Positions 40,199 through 50,089 are shown, counted from the stretch's first letter. The stretch: 64,000 nucleotides of DNA from Picocystis sp. L7 (GCA_020975725.1 QXJR01000020.1:248001-312000); one strand, 5' to 3'. Made by a program: numbers and translations. Notes: generated by a model from the letters alone, not told the origin.

Positions 40199-41278
40199 AT
40201 GGCGTCTCGATTCGGATTCATTTTCGACTTGTCGCAGCAGGACGTGCAGCAGGTCGCGATGAGCGTTGCATCTCGCCTACGCGCAGGCCTGACGGGCCAA
40301 CAGGCCCTGAAGTTCACCTTCGACATCTCCCCCGTGGAATGCGTGGACATGGTGACCACGGCGAAGAAGGTGCGCTTCGCCATGGTGAGAAGTCCCACCA
40401 AGATCTTCGAGACCAGTACCGTGCCTGTAGAAGCTGGAAAAGCCAAGTGGGACGAAACCCTGCACTTCACCGCGACCGTGTACAAGTCCGGGAACACACT
40501 CGTCCCGAAGGAATACTCCTTCAAGGTCCAGGAACCGGTGGGCGTGCGCAAGAAGTTCAAGACGGTGGCCAAAGTCAAGTTCAACATGGCGGATTTCTGC
40601 AGTCCGGATCCCACAGGCCTCGCCAAAGAACTCCAAGTGCAACTGCATCCGGCAGGTGTGCTCACTGTCCGGATCGCTACCCAATGGCATCAGGACTGGG
40701 AAGGCCCGCCCTCCGAGGCCTCCACCTATGTCTCCACCGGATCCGAAGTGGTGATGCCACTGACCGAAAAGAACATCAAACCGGCCAGCGAAGTGGCCAG
40801 GGCAAGGACGGCTGCAAGCGTGGACAAGATTGCCACGGAGAGAAACAGGCTTGCCCAGCAGAATAAGGAGCTCGAGAAGCAGCTGCAGGACAAGGAGAAG
40901 GAGCTCACGAAACTCAAGGACGAGGTGGACAAAAAACAGCCCTCGTTCCGGAGCTCTCGCGACAAGTTCGAGGGCTTAACCGCGCCGGTGGGTGGAACGA
41001 GCACGGCCGTGGTAGCAGACGAGAAGCCATCTTGGAAGCGTGTAAACAAGCGGCTGTTCATTCTGCCCGTGGCAGCGTTCATCGTCAAGCTGTTTTGTAG
41101 ACCCAATGTTTACAAAGTGAAAAAGGGAGACACACTCTATCACATCAGCAACAGATACGGCAAACAGGTGAACGATCTTTTTGACAACAACAAACTCGTG
41201 GAGGCAAAGGTGACCTTACGGCGAGATTTCAAGACTCCTGATCTGATATATCCAGGAGACCTGATCAAACTCAGATGA
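40199..41278 (+). CDS. NT-C2, coiled-coil, transmembrane and LysM protein
   Basis: The 359-residue protein starts at ATG 40199. Residues about 25-170 resemble the N-terminal C2 (NT-C2/EEIG1-EHBP1) domain: KFTFDISPVECVDMV, WDETLHFTATVY, YSFKVQE, LQVQLHPAGVLTVRIATQWH. A charged coiled coil lies at about 215-250 (ERNRLAQQNKELEKQLQDKE). A short hydrophobic segment, RLFILPVAAFIVKLF, follows at about 285-300. A LysM domain ends the protein (VYKVKKGDTLYHISNRYGKQ...LIYPGDLIKL). NT-C2 domains bind membranes or cytoskeletal partners; LysM binds glycans such as peptidoglycan or chitin. With no N-terminal signal, topology would be tail-anchored-like with LysM across the membrane. Location is unknown. Confidence 0.82.
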   Translation: MASRFGFIFDLSQQDVQQVAMSVASRLRAGLTGQQALKFTFDISPVECVDMVTTAKKVRFAMVRSPTKIFETSTVPVEAGKAKWDETLHFTATVYKSGNTLVPKEYSFKVQEPVGVRKKFKTVAKVKFNMADFCSPDPTGLAKELQVQLHPAGVLTVRIATQWHQDWEGPPSEASTYVSTGSEVVMPLTEKNIKPASEVARARTAASVDKIATERNRLAQQNKELEKQLQDKEKELTKLKDEVDKKQPSFRSSRDKFEGLTAPVGGTSTAVVADEKPSWKRVNKRLFILPVAAFIVKLFCRPNVYKVKKGDTLYHISNRYGKQVNDLFDNNKLVEAKVTLRRDFKTPDLIYPGDLIKLR

Positions 41279-41582
41279 GCAGCCTCGGTTCAGAATCAAG
41301 GCAATTGCATGTCTTCCTTCAGGCAGCGCCCCTCTGCGTATCAATCGTTTCACATGCTCAATTTAAATTTGCTCTTTGTGGCCACCGTGCCCCTTCCATT
41401 CTTCCATGCTCAGCCCTTGCGGTGGAGTCTTCCTCGCCAAACCGTAGAGCCGCAACATTTGATTGCGGATGAGAGAACAGGGACAAGAAAAATCCCAACA
41501 CAGGAGTGTTGGTGGGGATGCTTGCCAAAACGGAAACCCTGGATTCCAAACAACCTTCAGTTCTGGCCAATATCCTGCTCGC
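41279..41582. other. Convergent 3' interval
   Basis: These 304 bases lie between the stops of the NT-C2/LysM gene and bioF. No gene is seen. Confidence 0.6.
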
Positions 41583-42881
41583 TTATAGCTTGGCGGTCTG
41601 CCGTATTGGTGGAGCCTCTCTGAGTTCAGGACAGACGGTGGCATGGTTGAAAAAGGACCTGGAGGCATGCATATCGATTCCAAGCTGCTGCAATGCTGCA
41701 GCGATACCTTTTATTTGGTCCTCAGAGTGTGCTGCGCTGATTGCCACCCGCAGCCTTGAGGTACCAGGAGGCACAGTGGGCGGTCGGATGGCAGTAACGT
41801 GGTATCCTAGTTTCAGCAGCTTTTCGCTCATCCGCAGCGCCTCCCGTTCACCACCAACGAGGATGGGAGCAATATGACTGGCAAAGTTGCATCCGACAAG
41901 CTCGGAGAAGAGTTTCACGTTTTTCCAGAGCTTGTTCTTGAGCACACTGTCTCGAGTGGCTACGTGGATGGCCGCCAAGGCCGCAGACAGGACGGGTGCA
42001 GGCAGTGCAGTGGAGTAGACGTGCGTGCGCGCATGCGTGACCAGAAAGTCGTGCAGCTGTGCATCTGTGGTGACGAATCCCCCGTGACATCCGATTGCCT
42101 TGCTGAGCGTGCCGATGTGGATGTCTACGGCGTGTTCGACTCCGAAAGCTTCGGCGGCTCCGGCTCCTCGAGTTCCGCAGACGAGAGTGGCGTGTGCTTC
42201 GTCCACCGCCAGCCAGAAGTCGTGCTTTTCCTTGAGTGCAGACAGCCTCTTCAGTTCGGCGAAATCTCCGTCCATGCTGAAGAGGCTGTCGGTCACGACC
42301 AGTTTTCTCGGCGATTCGCAACGTTCCATCCATCGATCCAGCTGTTGCACGTCGTTGTGTCGATACACGGACACCTTGGCTCCGTTTCGCTTGGCCATGC
42401 GACACGCGTCCACGATGGACGCGTGGTTGAGTTCGTCCGAGAAGACGTGGCATCCCACGCCTCCGAGTGCGCCCAACACCGCCAAATTGGCGGCGTATCC
42501 CGTCGGAAAGAGCAGGCATCGTTCGTCCTGGGTGAGTTGGCACAGGCGTTGGCTCAGCTGCACGTGCAGTTCGGTGTGTCCACACACGAGTGCCGATCCA
42601 CGTGGACCCATGCCACGTTCCCAAGCGGTCCTGCACGCCGTTCGCTTCACTTCCTCGTGCTGGGAGAGTCCCAGCGCGTCGTTGGATCCGAATTCGCACA
42701 CGTCCTTTTCCCGTCCGACGTCCAGCTGCCTCACACGTCCCGTTCGCACGTCTTCCTGAAGTTTTTCGTCCAACCAGGTGCGCCAGGGATCTCCCTTCTC
42801 CCCTTCCCGATCCCTTCCCGCCGTCCCTTCCCCTTCTCCCTCCGTTTCGTGCGTCCAGACCGCGCTCATGGACGCCTCCAT
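41583..42881 (-). CDS. bioF: 8-amino-7-oxononanoate (KAPA) synthase, PTS1-like C-terminus
   Basis: The 432-residue alpha-oxoamine synthase starts at 42881. It condenses pimeloyl-CoA with L-alanine in biotin synthesis, using PLP. Visible blocks are CEFGSNDALGLSQHEEVK, GMGPRGSALVCGHTELHVQL, VFSDELNHASIVDACRMA, LAVDEAHATLVCG (Asp227, His230) and the Schiff-base lysine K261 in HIGTLSKAIGCHGGFV. It fits BioF better than ALA synthase or serine palmitoyltransferase: the GHTELH segment and the compact length match, and no membrane or haem-regulatory part is present. The last three residues are A-K-L, a canonical peroxisomal PTS1. Fungal and plant BioF are peroxisomal, so the same location is likely. 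It is divergent from squalene synthase. Confidence 0.9.
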   Translation of the reverse strand: MEASMSAVWTHETEGEGEGTAGRDREGEKGDPWRTWLDEKLQEDVRTGRVRQLDVGREKDVCEFGSNDALGLSQHEEVKRTACRTAWERGMGPRGSALVCGHTELHVQLSQRLCQLTQDERCLLFPTGYAANLAVLGALGGVGCHVFSDELNHASIVDACRMAKRNGAKVSVYRHNDVQQLDRWMERCESPRKLVVTDSLFSMDGDFAELKRLSALKEKHDFWLAVDEAHATLVCGTRGAGAAEAFGVEHAVDIHIGTLSKAIGCHGGFVTTDAQLHDFLVTHARTHVYSTALPAPVLSAALAAIHVATRDSVLKNKLWKNVKLFSELVGCNFASHIAPILVGGEREALRMSEKLLKLGYHVTAIRPPTVPPGTSRLRVAISAAHSEDQIKGIAAALQQLGIDMHASRSFFNHATVCPELREAPPIRQTAKL

Positions 42882-42912
42882 GCCGTCGCCATGCGCATCC
42901 CTTCGATCCTCC

Positions 42913-43172
42913 CTCGACCCCGTTCCCCTTTCAACAAGTCCTTCTCCATCCGGGTTCGAAAGGGAACCCCATCGGAACCTGGGTTCCTACGGTCGTCCAA
43001 CGGTTCCTGCTCCCCTCTCGACCCCGTTCCCCTTTCAACAAGTCCTTCTCCATCCGGGTTCGAAAGGGAACCCCATCGGAACCTGGGTTCCTACGGTCGT
43101 CCAACGGTTCCTGCTCCCCTCTCGACCCCGTTCCCCTTTCAACAAGTCCTTCTCCATCCGGGTTCGAAAGGG
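42913..43172. repeat. 2.5 copies of a 104-bp promoter repeat
   Basis: The unit begins ctcgaccccgttcccctttc at 42913, 43017 and 43121, an exact 104-base period. Two full copies are followed by about 52 bases of a third, which ends at gggttcgaaaggg. Each unit holds CCCTTTCAA and, about 20 bases on, the inverse TTCGAAAGGG. Copies are essentially identical, so duplication is recent. It lies in the 456-base divergent region between bioF and squalene synthase. Confidence 0.95.
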
Positions 43173-43337
43173 GGAGGTCCGGTTTCAAACCCGCAGGGGA
43201 AGGGCAGCGGAACGAGCCCCTCCCTCCCCTCTGGACCCACCGATCCCTGAATGCCCCCCTTCGAGGATGCGGATCGTGCGAGGGACAGGGGGAGACCTGG
43301 CCTCGAAGGGGGGTAGAGGAAGGGTTTGCTGGCGTCC

Positions 43338-44743
43338 ATGCCGGCCATGGCCATGGCCGTCGCGCAGTTGCTCGCCCATCCTGGCGATTGGACGGCCCTG
43401 GTGCGATCCACGACCGATGTGGGAGCGAAAGGAACGATCCAGGAACGAACACTGACCGCATGGACACGCAGGTGCGCACCAAAAGGGCCGCAGATCGAGC
43501 CAAGGACCTTCCCAAGGATCCGTCCTTGGCGTTCTGTTATGGCATGCTCAACGCCGTCTCGAGGAGCTTCGCAGTGGTGATCCAGCAGCTGCCAGAGGAG
43601 CTGCGAGACGCCGTGTGCGTGTTCTACCTCGTGCTGAGGGCGCTGGACACCGTCGAAGACGACATGGCCCTGCCCGAGGAACGGAAACTGCCGCTGCTCG
43701 AACATTTCCATCGCACCGTGGGAGACGAAGAGTTCCGAATGGACGATTGCGGAGATGGACACTACAAAGAACTCATGATGGAACTGCCGAAGGTCGCTCA
43801 TGTGTTCGGGAACCTGAAGAAAAAGTACAGGAACGTCATCGTAGACATCACCAAGCGTATGGGACAAGGGATGGCCGAATTCATCCCCAAACAAGTGGAT
43901 AGCGTGGACGACTACGACCAATACTGCCATTACGTGGCGGGACTCGTCGGAATCGGACTCTCCGAACTCTTCGTGGCCTCGGGCCTGGAAAACCGTAGGT
44001 TCAGGACCATGGACGAACTGTCCAATTCCATGGGACTCTTCCTGCAGAAGACGAACATCATCAGAGACTACCTGGAAGACATCCTGGAGGAACCCGCACC
44101 ACGCATGTTCTGGCCCAGGAAAATATGGGAACAGTATGCAGACAACCTTGAAGATTTCAAGGAAGGAGGTAACCAGGAACAGGCAGTGATGTGTTTGAAT
44201 CACATGATCGCAGATGCACTGTCTCATGCCCCGGATTGCCTGAACTACATGTCCCAGCTGCAAGACCAGAGTGTGTTTCGATTTTGTGCAATCCCACAGA
44301 TCATGGCGATAATAACTCTGGCACTTTGCTACGACAACGTGGAAGTATTTAAGGGGGTGGTGAAAATGAGAAGGGGTCTGACAGCACGTGTTCTCGTGAA
44401 CACACATGACATGAATCATGTGCTGGAGCACTTCCACACGTGGGCCAACGTGATTGGCACAAAAGCTCTTGCAGCAAATACTCGTGGCGATCCTACAGCT
44501 GAGGATGTCATGGCTGAGGTGGAAGCAATAAAAAACGAGTGTAAAAGGTACGGGTACGTGGAACTGGGAGAGCGCAAGTCATATCGCAATCTTGTGCTCT
44601 GGTTGTTGGCGGTTGCCTACTTTCTACTGGTTTTCAAAGGCAGCAGTAGCATGAGCACATTTCACATTGACTCGGAGAGCACGATCCACCAAGCAATCGC
44701 CACGCTTGTCCTTGTCCTCACCTCTCTGTTCATTCTGTCGTGA
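43338..44743 (+). CDS. ERG9: Squalene synthase (farnesyl-diphosphate farnesyltransferase), two exons
   Basis: Exon 1 is 43338-43400 and exon 2 is 43472-44743. The 71-base intron has donor GTGCGA, CTGAC 15 bases before the acceptor, and ACGCAG|GTG, phase 0. The 444-residue protein joins LLAHPGDWTALVRTKRAADR in the same way as the N-terminus of plant enzymes. Hallmarks are FCYGMLNAVSRSFAVVIQQL, the first Asp-rich motif ALDTVEDD (about 79-84) and the second, RDYLEDILE (about 217-225). CAIPQIMAIITLALCY and the C-terminal hydrophobic segments NLVLWLLAVAYFLLVF and AIATLVLVLTSLFILS anchor it in the ER. It joins two farnesyl diphosphates to squalene, the first step committed to sterols. An ATG three codons in (43347) is an alternative start. 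Confidence 0.96.
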
Positions 44744-46480
44744 TGACAAGGTTTTGATGGCGAATGGCTCGAACAACGAAAATCGAAGCCGTTGCATGAA
44801 AGGCCAGTGACTGGCTACTTCACCGTTGAGTCGGTCAGTCGTTTTTCTCTGGAGAATATTCCACTTCCGCCGATTCCTTCTCTGTCTCTGCATGCAAGCA
44901 TCGGACGGCCTTTCATAAAATTCTTCCCATCAATCTATTGTACACAGGGCGTAGGGGCTATCTAAACAGAGTTTTGGATCCACAAACACAAGAGTAGGGA
45001 GATCATTGTGTGTCCAAATCCTTTCTGTATCGTGGCTACAAGTTTGCATAGATGTGCCCACGCACGCCCCCACATTGCATGCCGAAGTAATACAACAAGG
45101 ATAGACATGTGCAGAAATTACGAACACGTTCCTTCCCTCGATCAAAACGGCATGGTTCCGATATTCTTGTCAAAGCCACAACAAAGTTGGGGTTGTAATT
45201 AAATTGAACTACGAACAACTTTGAAGATGGCACGCGAATACTCGAATCGGGCCATGTGAGAATTCTTCATCGTGCACTCAAGGCTGTTGCTTGGTTTGTC
45301 GATCAAATGCCCCTCCACCCCGAAGAAATGGGCTCCGTGTAGCTATTGAAACCGAGGGATACTTACGCGTCGAATCATTGGTGTCGCTCGGTCAATATCA
45401 ACGCTTTTTGAGACCATCAAAAGTAAGTTTGGACGGGTTGTGCCTTCAAAGGAGCAACAACTTCTTTCCTTGCATTTGCTTGCTATGTACCACAACGAAT
45501 GGAAGCCAAACATGTCTCTCCCATCGAGTCGGGAGCACGTGCTCAACAAAACAATAGCTTTGATAGCATTGCTCACGAAACCAATGCTAAACCACTCGTC
45601 GCAATGAGGAGGCAATCACTTCTTCTTGATATCCATTTCCGTTCACACGCATGCTTTCCACTCCTACATTTTGGAAGCACATCCCCAACTATTCGTATTG
45701 GCTTGCCATCTTCTATGAGCATTTCGAGCTACTTGAGATTTCTACTTGAAGCCATGTTGTAAGTAGCTGAGAACGTTCGTTCGGTTGGATGTCTTACTTT
45801 TGCTTGCAAGCATGCAAGACTATGCTTGTGTTTACCGTTACATTGATGTGTTTCATGCGCGTTTGGCTCCTGCCGTATCTCGCGATAGACTTCGCACTAG
45901 CTGTACTTCCGTGCGCTTTTGTGCCAATTTTACCTTCCTTTTGTCTAGTTTTTGCTTGCACGGAGCCCTTCATTTCTTTGCGCCAATTTCATCTGAGGTA
46001 GGTGGAGGATGCCTCCCTTCCTCAAGAAGACTTATCCCCGCGCTTGGCCCACGAGATCACCCATTCCCTTGGAGGAAAAACTTATCGTTCGTCATGACGA
46101 TCCATGTTTGAGAGGCCTTGTTGCTTCACCGTTTGATGCATTGTTTCGAGCCCATCGAGTTGGGTTCGTGTTGTACATCCATGGTGTAGACCTCGGTGCT
46201 GTTGGGAACCGCCCAGATATGTAGTTTCGTCTCTGCACGGAGAACCCGTGGTTCGTCCATCTTCCCATTGGAGCGATCCATGTCCGTCCATCGCGGTTTC
46301 CTCGCAGGCCCGTGTGTGTACGTTTCTTGGGAGGGTCTCGGAGGGCAGACGTGCATCCCCATCCCACTGCAGAGAAGAAACTCTCCTTCGTACTTCGTTT
46401 CCAGTCCACCTCGCTTTTCCTCGTCGGCACATGCTCCTCAGACGTGGAAAAGGACGTACTTTTCGTCGCGTCTTGCGGCG
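44744..46480. other. Gene-free AT-richer stretch
   Basis: These 1.74 kb are clearly AT-richer than the genes (about 44.75-46.1 kb) and contain only short conflicting open frames. No RNA gene or mobile element was recognised. The regulator's promoter must lie in the last few hundred bases, where GC rises again. Confidence 0.5.
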
Positions 46481-47773
46481 ATGCGCCTTTCATGGCGCAT
46501 TCGTGCGTCTTCTGTGCGCTCAAGGACGTCTCCGAACGCTTCCAAGAGGGTTTCAAGACAAGCAGACGCTTCCCACGCGCCCAGATGCGGCGAAGCGCCG
46601 GACGTTCCGCCGTTCACCCTGCAGCAGCTCGCTGCGCTGTGCGCCGTGGTGCGCTGTGGTGGATTCGTGCGTGGTGCGAGAGCGCTTGGGACGTCCCAGC
46701 CGACCGCCACGCGTGCAGTGAAGGCTCTGGAAGCCGCAGTGGGATGCCCGCTGTTCGACACCATGGGACCGAGCTCGCCTGCCGACACCGCTGCTGCTCC
46801 CAACCGAAGAGGAAGGCGTCCTTTGCGACTCACCGAAGCTGGTCGACTGCTCCACGAATACGGTGAGCGGATCTTGGACTTGGCTTCGGAATCCACCGCA
46901 GCACTGCACGACTTGAACCACATGGAAACCGGCAGGATCCGACTGGGAGCCTCCCAAACCACAGGGACCTACCTCATGCCCAAATTGATTGGCACCTTCC
47001 ACAGAGAATATCCACAAGTGTCGGTGGCGCTCGAAGTGGATTCCACGAGGAGGGTCTGTGCCGACGTGGCGAGGGGAGCGCTGGATGTTGCCGTGGTTGG
47101 CGGAGACGTGCCTCGTGAGCTTGAATCTGCCCTGGTCATCACCCCCTACGCAGAAGATGAATTCGCACTCATCGTGTCCACCTCGCACCCCCTGGCCAAG
47201 AAGAAAAAGGCCATCGAGAAGCGGGAGCTCTACGACCTGGACTTTGTCGCACCGCTGGGTAGCTCCACGATCGCGATGGTACAGAACCGCACATTGGAGT
47301 TCAACCGCATCAACACGGAAAGGTTGAACATCGTGCTGGAGTTCAATTCCATCGAAGCGATCAAATCTGCCGTGCAATTCGACCTTGGTGTGGCATTTGT
47401 TTCGACCCTGTCCATCCAGAAGGAGCTGAGACTTGGCCTGCTGCAAAGGGTTCACGTGAAGGATCTGCGCCTGACCAGGAGCTTACGAGTCATCACTAGC
47501 AAGGAACGTTTCACTGCTCGTGCCGCCAAACGCTTCTGCAGGGAATTTTTGTTTCAGAGCAACGAAAAGAGTTGGGAGGACGGACTCTTCGACGATGAAG
47601 ACACTACGGAGGTTGTCGCAAGAAAAGGGGAAGAGGTCAAGGAACGGTCAGCAGAGTTGTCGCGCATCGAAGATCTGTACAGAACAACCGAGGCAGAGAA
47701 CGTGGCCAGCCTTGGCGAGATCGAAGACATTCTGTTGGGCGATTCTGCATCCAAGGGGGGCAAGAAATCCTGA
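46481..47773 (+). CDS. LysR-type transcription regulator with putative plastid transit peptide
   Basis: The 430-residue protein starts at ATG 46481. Residues 1-40 are Arg/Ser-rich without acidic residues until 29 (MRLSWRIRASSVRSRTSPNA), like a plastid transit peptide. The winged HTH is at about 45-93 (FTLQQLAALCAVVRCGGFVR, GTSQPTATRAVKALE). An insert of about 18 residues separates LFD from RRPLRLTEAG. The effector domain follows (GRIRLGASQTTGTYLMPKLI, HREYPQVSVALEV, GALDVAVVGG, IEAIKSAVQFDLGVAFVS). The IRLGASQTTGTYLMP start is typical of CbbR/RbcR (Ycf30), which controls RuBisCO or nitrogen genes and is plastid-encoded in red and glaucophyte algae. An acidic tail of about 60 residues is extra. 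No intron is seen. Confidence 0.9.
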   Translation: MRLSWRIRASSVRSRTSPNASKRVSRQADASHAPRCGEAPDVPPFTLQQLAALCAVVRCGGFVRGARALGTSQPTATRAVKALEAAVGCPLFDTMGPSSPADTAAAPNRRGRRPLRLTEAGRLLHEYGERILDLASESTAALHDLNHMETGRIRLGASQTTGTYLMPKLIGTFHREYPQVSVALEVDSTRRVCADVARGALDVAVVGGDVPRELESALVITPYAEDEFALIVSTSHPLAKKKKAIEKRELYDLDFVAPLGSSTIAMVQNRTLEFNRINTERLNIVLEFNSIEAIKSAVQFDLGVAFVSTLSIQKELRLGLLQRVHVKDLRLTRSLRVITSKERFTARAAKRFCREFLFQSNEKSWEDGLFDDEDTTEVVARKGEEVKERSAELSRIEDLYRTTEAENVASLGEIEDILLGDSASKGGKKS

Positions 47774-49033
47774 TGGTCCAGAATGGCAAGCGAACTTTGT
47801 GGACGTTCGACACTGGTCCACGCCTTTACCACCTATCCACTGCCTCGGGCAGGGCATTTTGGCCGCCATGTGTTGGATTGTCCCTGATTACCATTGCTCA
47901 ATCTGCCTCCCGTCGGGACGAGTGTTACCTCATCCCTACATTGTTCTTCTGGGCCTTTGCTTGTCGTGCAGTTGATAGAATCCTCTTCTGACGCGCAAGG
48001 TCCTCTGGTCAAGCTTTTCGTTTCCTGGGCAGTACTGTGTTGCTTTGGGTGAGGGGAGGATCCTGCCCTTGCGCGTACTTCAACTTTGAGGGCACGCTTC
48101 CGCGTAGTTCCGCTAACAAGTTGTGTGCAAGCAGGAACATCGAGGTCATTGCGGGGTGCGGCATGGTCCTCTGCTCTTCATCAGGAGCGATGCGTCTCTC
48201 TGTTTTTTTTCCACTTTGGCACGTGAATCATGGGTATCCAAGCACGAGGGGAGGTTGAAGATCTCATCCACACTTCCGCTTGCGAGGCACCGTGGGTCTC
48301 GTTCGTGTGTCTATCATTCACTTCCCGTCTGTAACATTGTATTCATTTATTCATTCATTCGTGGTGGTGCCCCAGTCCCCTTCCAGAGGCTGTTGATTGT
48401 CCATGGATCCCCACCGCCCTGTTCTTCCTCTCACGTGGATGGACAACCCCCATCGACCTGTCCATCTCCTTTCGATCGGGCCTTGAACCCGGGATCTCCC
48501 CGGTTCGGATCGGGGATCGACCCTTCTGGATCTCCGAGGGTGGCCGAACGCCCCAGGTTTCTCGGATTTCAGAAGGCATGATCCCATTCCCGTGGGGCGT
48601 GGCATTTTTCGCTCGATTTTTGATCCGATGGGGGATCGATCGCCCTCTGTTTCTCGGACCCCTCCTCGGATTCGAAAACACGCCCCGAAATGGGACGGCG
48701 TGGCCTTTTTTCCCCACCTCCGGGAGATCGCGATCCCGATCGAGATCTCTGTTCGCTTCCATCGATATCTCGCGTCGATGATCTCGATGGGAGGGCGGTC
48801 TCCCCCCGTGCTCGACCATGCCAGCAGATCGCCTCCAAATCGGACCAGATCGTCCTGGTCGCGAAAAGACACGCGCCGACTTGGAGCGTGCTCGGCTCGT
48901 GCTTCGCTGCTTCCCGCGATCAGACGCGCGCGAAACCGGAGGAGGAGGAAGACAAGGGGTACACGGACGAGTGGAAAGCTGGACGCGGGAAGGAGAGGTC
49001 GACGGACGCGTCCGGAGCCGCGTGCCGGTCGCG
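47774..49033. other. Intergenic region, no gene seen
   Basis: These 1.26 kb between two genes on the same strand hold no supported gene. A short attcatttattcattcattc run is at about 48342, and a cctttcgatcgg element is at about 48471. Confidence 0.5.
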
Positions 49034-50089
49034 ATGAAGTTCTCCAAAGAACTCGACGCGTTGCGCCAGAGGCAGCCTGAAGAGTGGCAAGATAAGTTCC
49101 TCTCGTACAAGACCCTGAAGAAGGTCCTGCATCCCGCCGGACGCGTGCAGAGCAAGCCGGCCGAGCTGCGCAAGTGCCGCAGCTGGGATCCGAGCCTCGC
49201 ACGCGAACCCCTCTTCGAGGAGCCGGACGAAAGCCTGATCTCGCCGCAGCTTAAGGCGATGTCCAAGTGCGATCTCGCGCTGAACCACGCCGAAGATCTC
49301 TTGGCGAAGATCGCTGTGGAGGAGGAATTCTTCCAGCTCCTCGAACAGGAGATGCAGAAGGTGTCTTCTCACTTTGACAAGCACGCACGTCACCTGCACA
49401 ATGAATACTACAAGCTCTTGCAGCTGAAGAAGAAGAAGTTCTCGTGCATGAAGCTGTTTCGGAAGAAGAAGTTGGCGGCCAAGCTCCAGGAGGAACCCAT
49501 GCAGTGCGAGGAACTGGCGGAGAAGCTGTGCGAGTACGCGGCTGTGAACTCCGTGGCCCTGCGCAAGATACTGAAGAAGTACGACAAGGCCACGGGTCTG
49601 CGGAGCGGTCAGAAGTACTTGAACCGCTGCCATCAAGGGAACAAGGAGAACTGCACTTTCTTGCACTCTCCTTTGCGTCCCGAGCTTTCGGGCATGGCTT
49701 GGCACCTCCGTTCGGGTCCGCACTGCATTCCTCGGAACAAGGAGGTATTGGAGCAGCTGGGCACTTGTGCGGTGAACGAGGACCTCACGTGTCCGGTCTG
49801 TTTTGACGTGTTGCATCGTTCGGTCGCATTGGGTTGCGGTCACGTGTTTTGCGAGTCCTGTGCCATCAAGTCCGGTGGTGTTCCGGATTGGTTGACCTTG
49901 AAGGACGTGAAGCCGGACCGTCCGTGTCCCTTGTGTCGTCGCACGAACGTGTATCCGCGTTCGGTTCACCTCCGGGCGGTGGACGATCTGGTCCGTCATC
50001 GTTTTCCAGAGGACGTGGATCGTCGCCAACGCGAATGGAAGAAGGCCAAGGACGACTTCATCACCCTCATGCTTCTTCGTTACCTATGA
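49034..50089 (+). CDS. NLA: SPX-RING ubiquitin ligase (NLA-like)
   Basis: The 351-residue protein starts at ATG 49034. The SPX domain (about 1-185) opens with MKFSKELDALRQRQPEEWQD KFLSYKTLKKVL, and contains VEEEFFQLLEQEMQKVSSHF and the basic cluster VALRKILKKYDKATG, whose lysines bind inositol pyrophosphates in other SPX proteins. A C3HC4 RING follows at about 252-300 (CPVCFDVLHRSVALGCGHVF, CESCAIK...CPLCR). This architecture is that of plant NLA/BAH1, which ubiquitinates phosphate or nitrate transporters under nutrient control. The protein should link phosphate status to turnover of a membrane transporter; its target here is unknown. The gene is strikingly G/C-ending in codon use and intron-free. 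Confidence 0.93.
   Translation: MKFSKELDALRQRQPEEWQDKFLSYKTLKKVLHPAGRVQSKPAELRKCRSWDPSLAREPLFEEPDESLISPQLKAMSKCDLALNHAEDLLAKIAVEEEFFQLLEQEMQKVSSHFDKHARHLHNEYYKLLQLKKKKFSCMKLFRKKKLAAKLQEEPMQCEELAEKLCEYAAVNSVALRKILKKYDKATGLRSGQKYLNRCHQGNKENCTFLHSPLRPELSGMAWHLRSGPHCIPRNKEVLEQLGTCAVNEDLTCPVCFDVLHRSVALGCGHVFCESCAIKSGGVPDWLTLKDVKPDRPCPLCRRTNVYPRSVHLRAVDDLVRHRFPEDVDRRQREWKKAKDDFITLMLLRYL

Noticed and set aside
41583-42881. 5-aminolevulinate synthase
   Set aside because: Plastid-bearing green algae make ALA from glutamate; the short length, GHTELH segment and PTS1 favour KAPA synthase.
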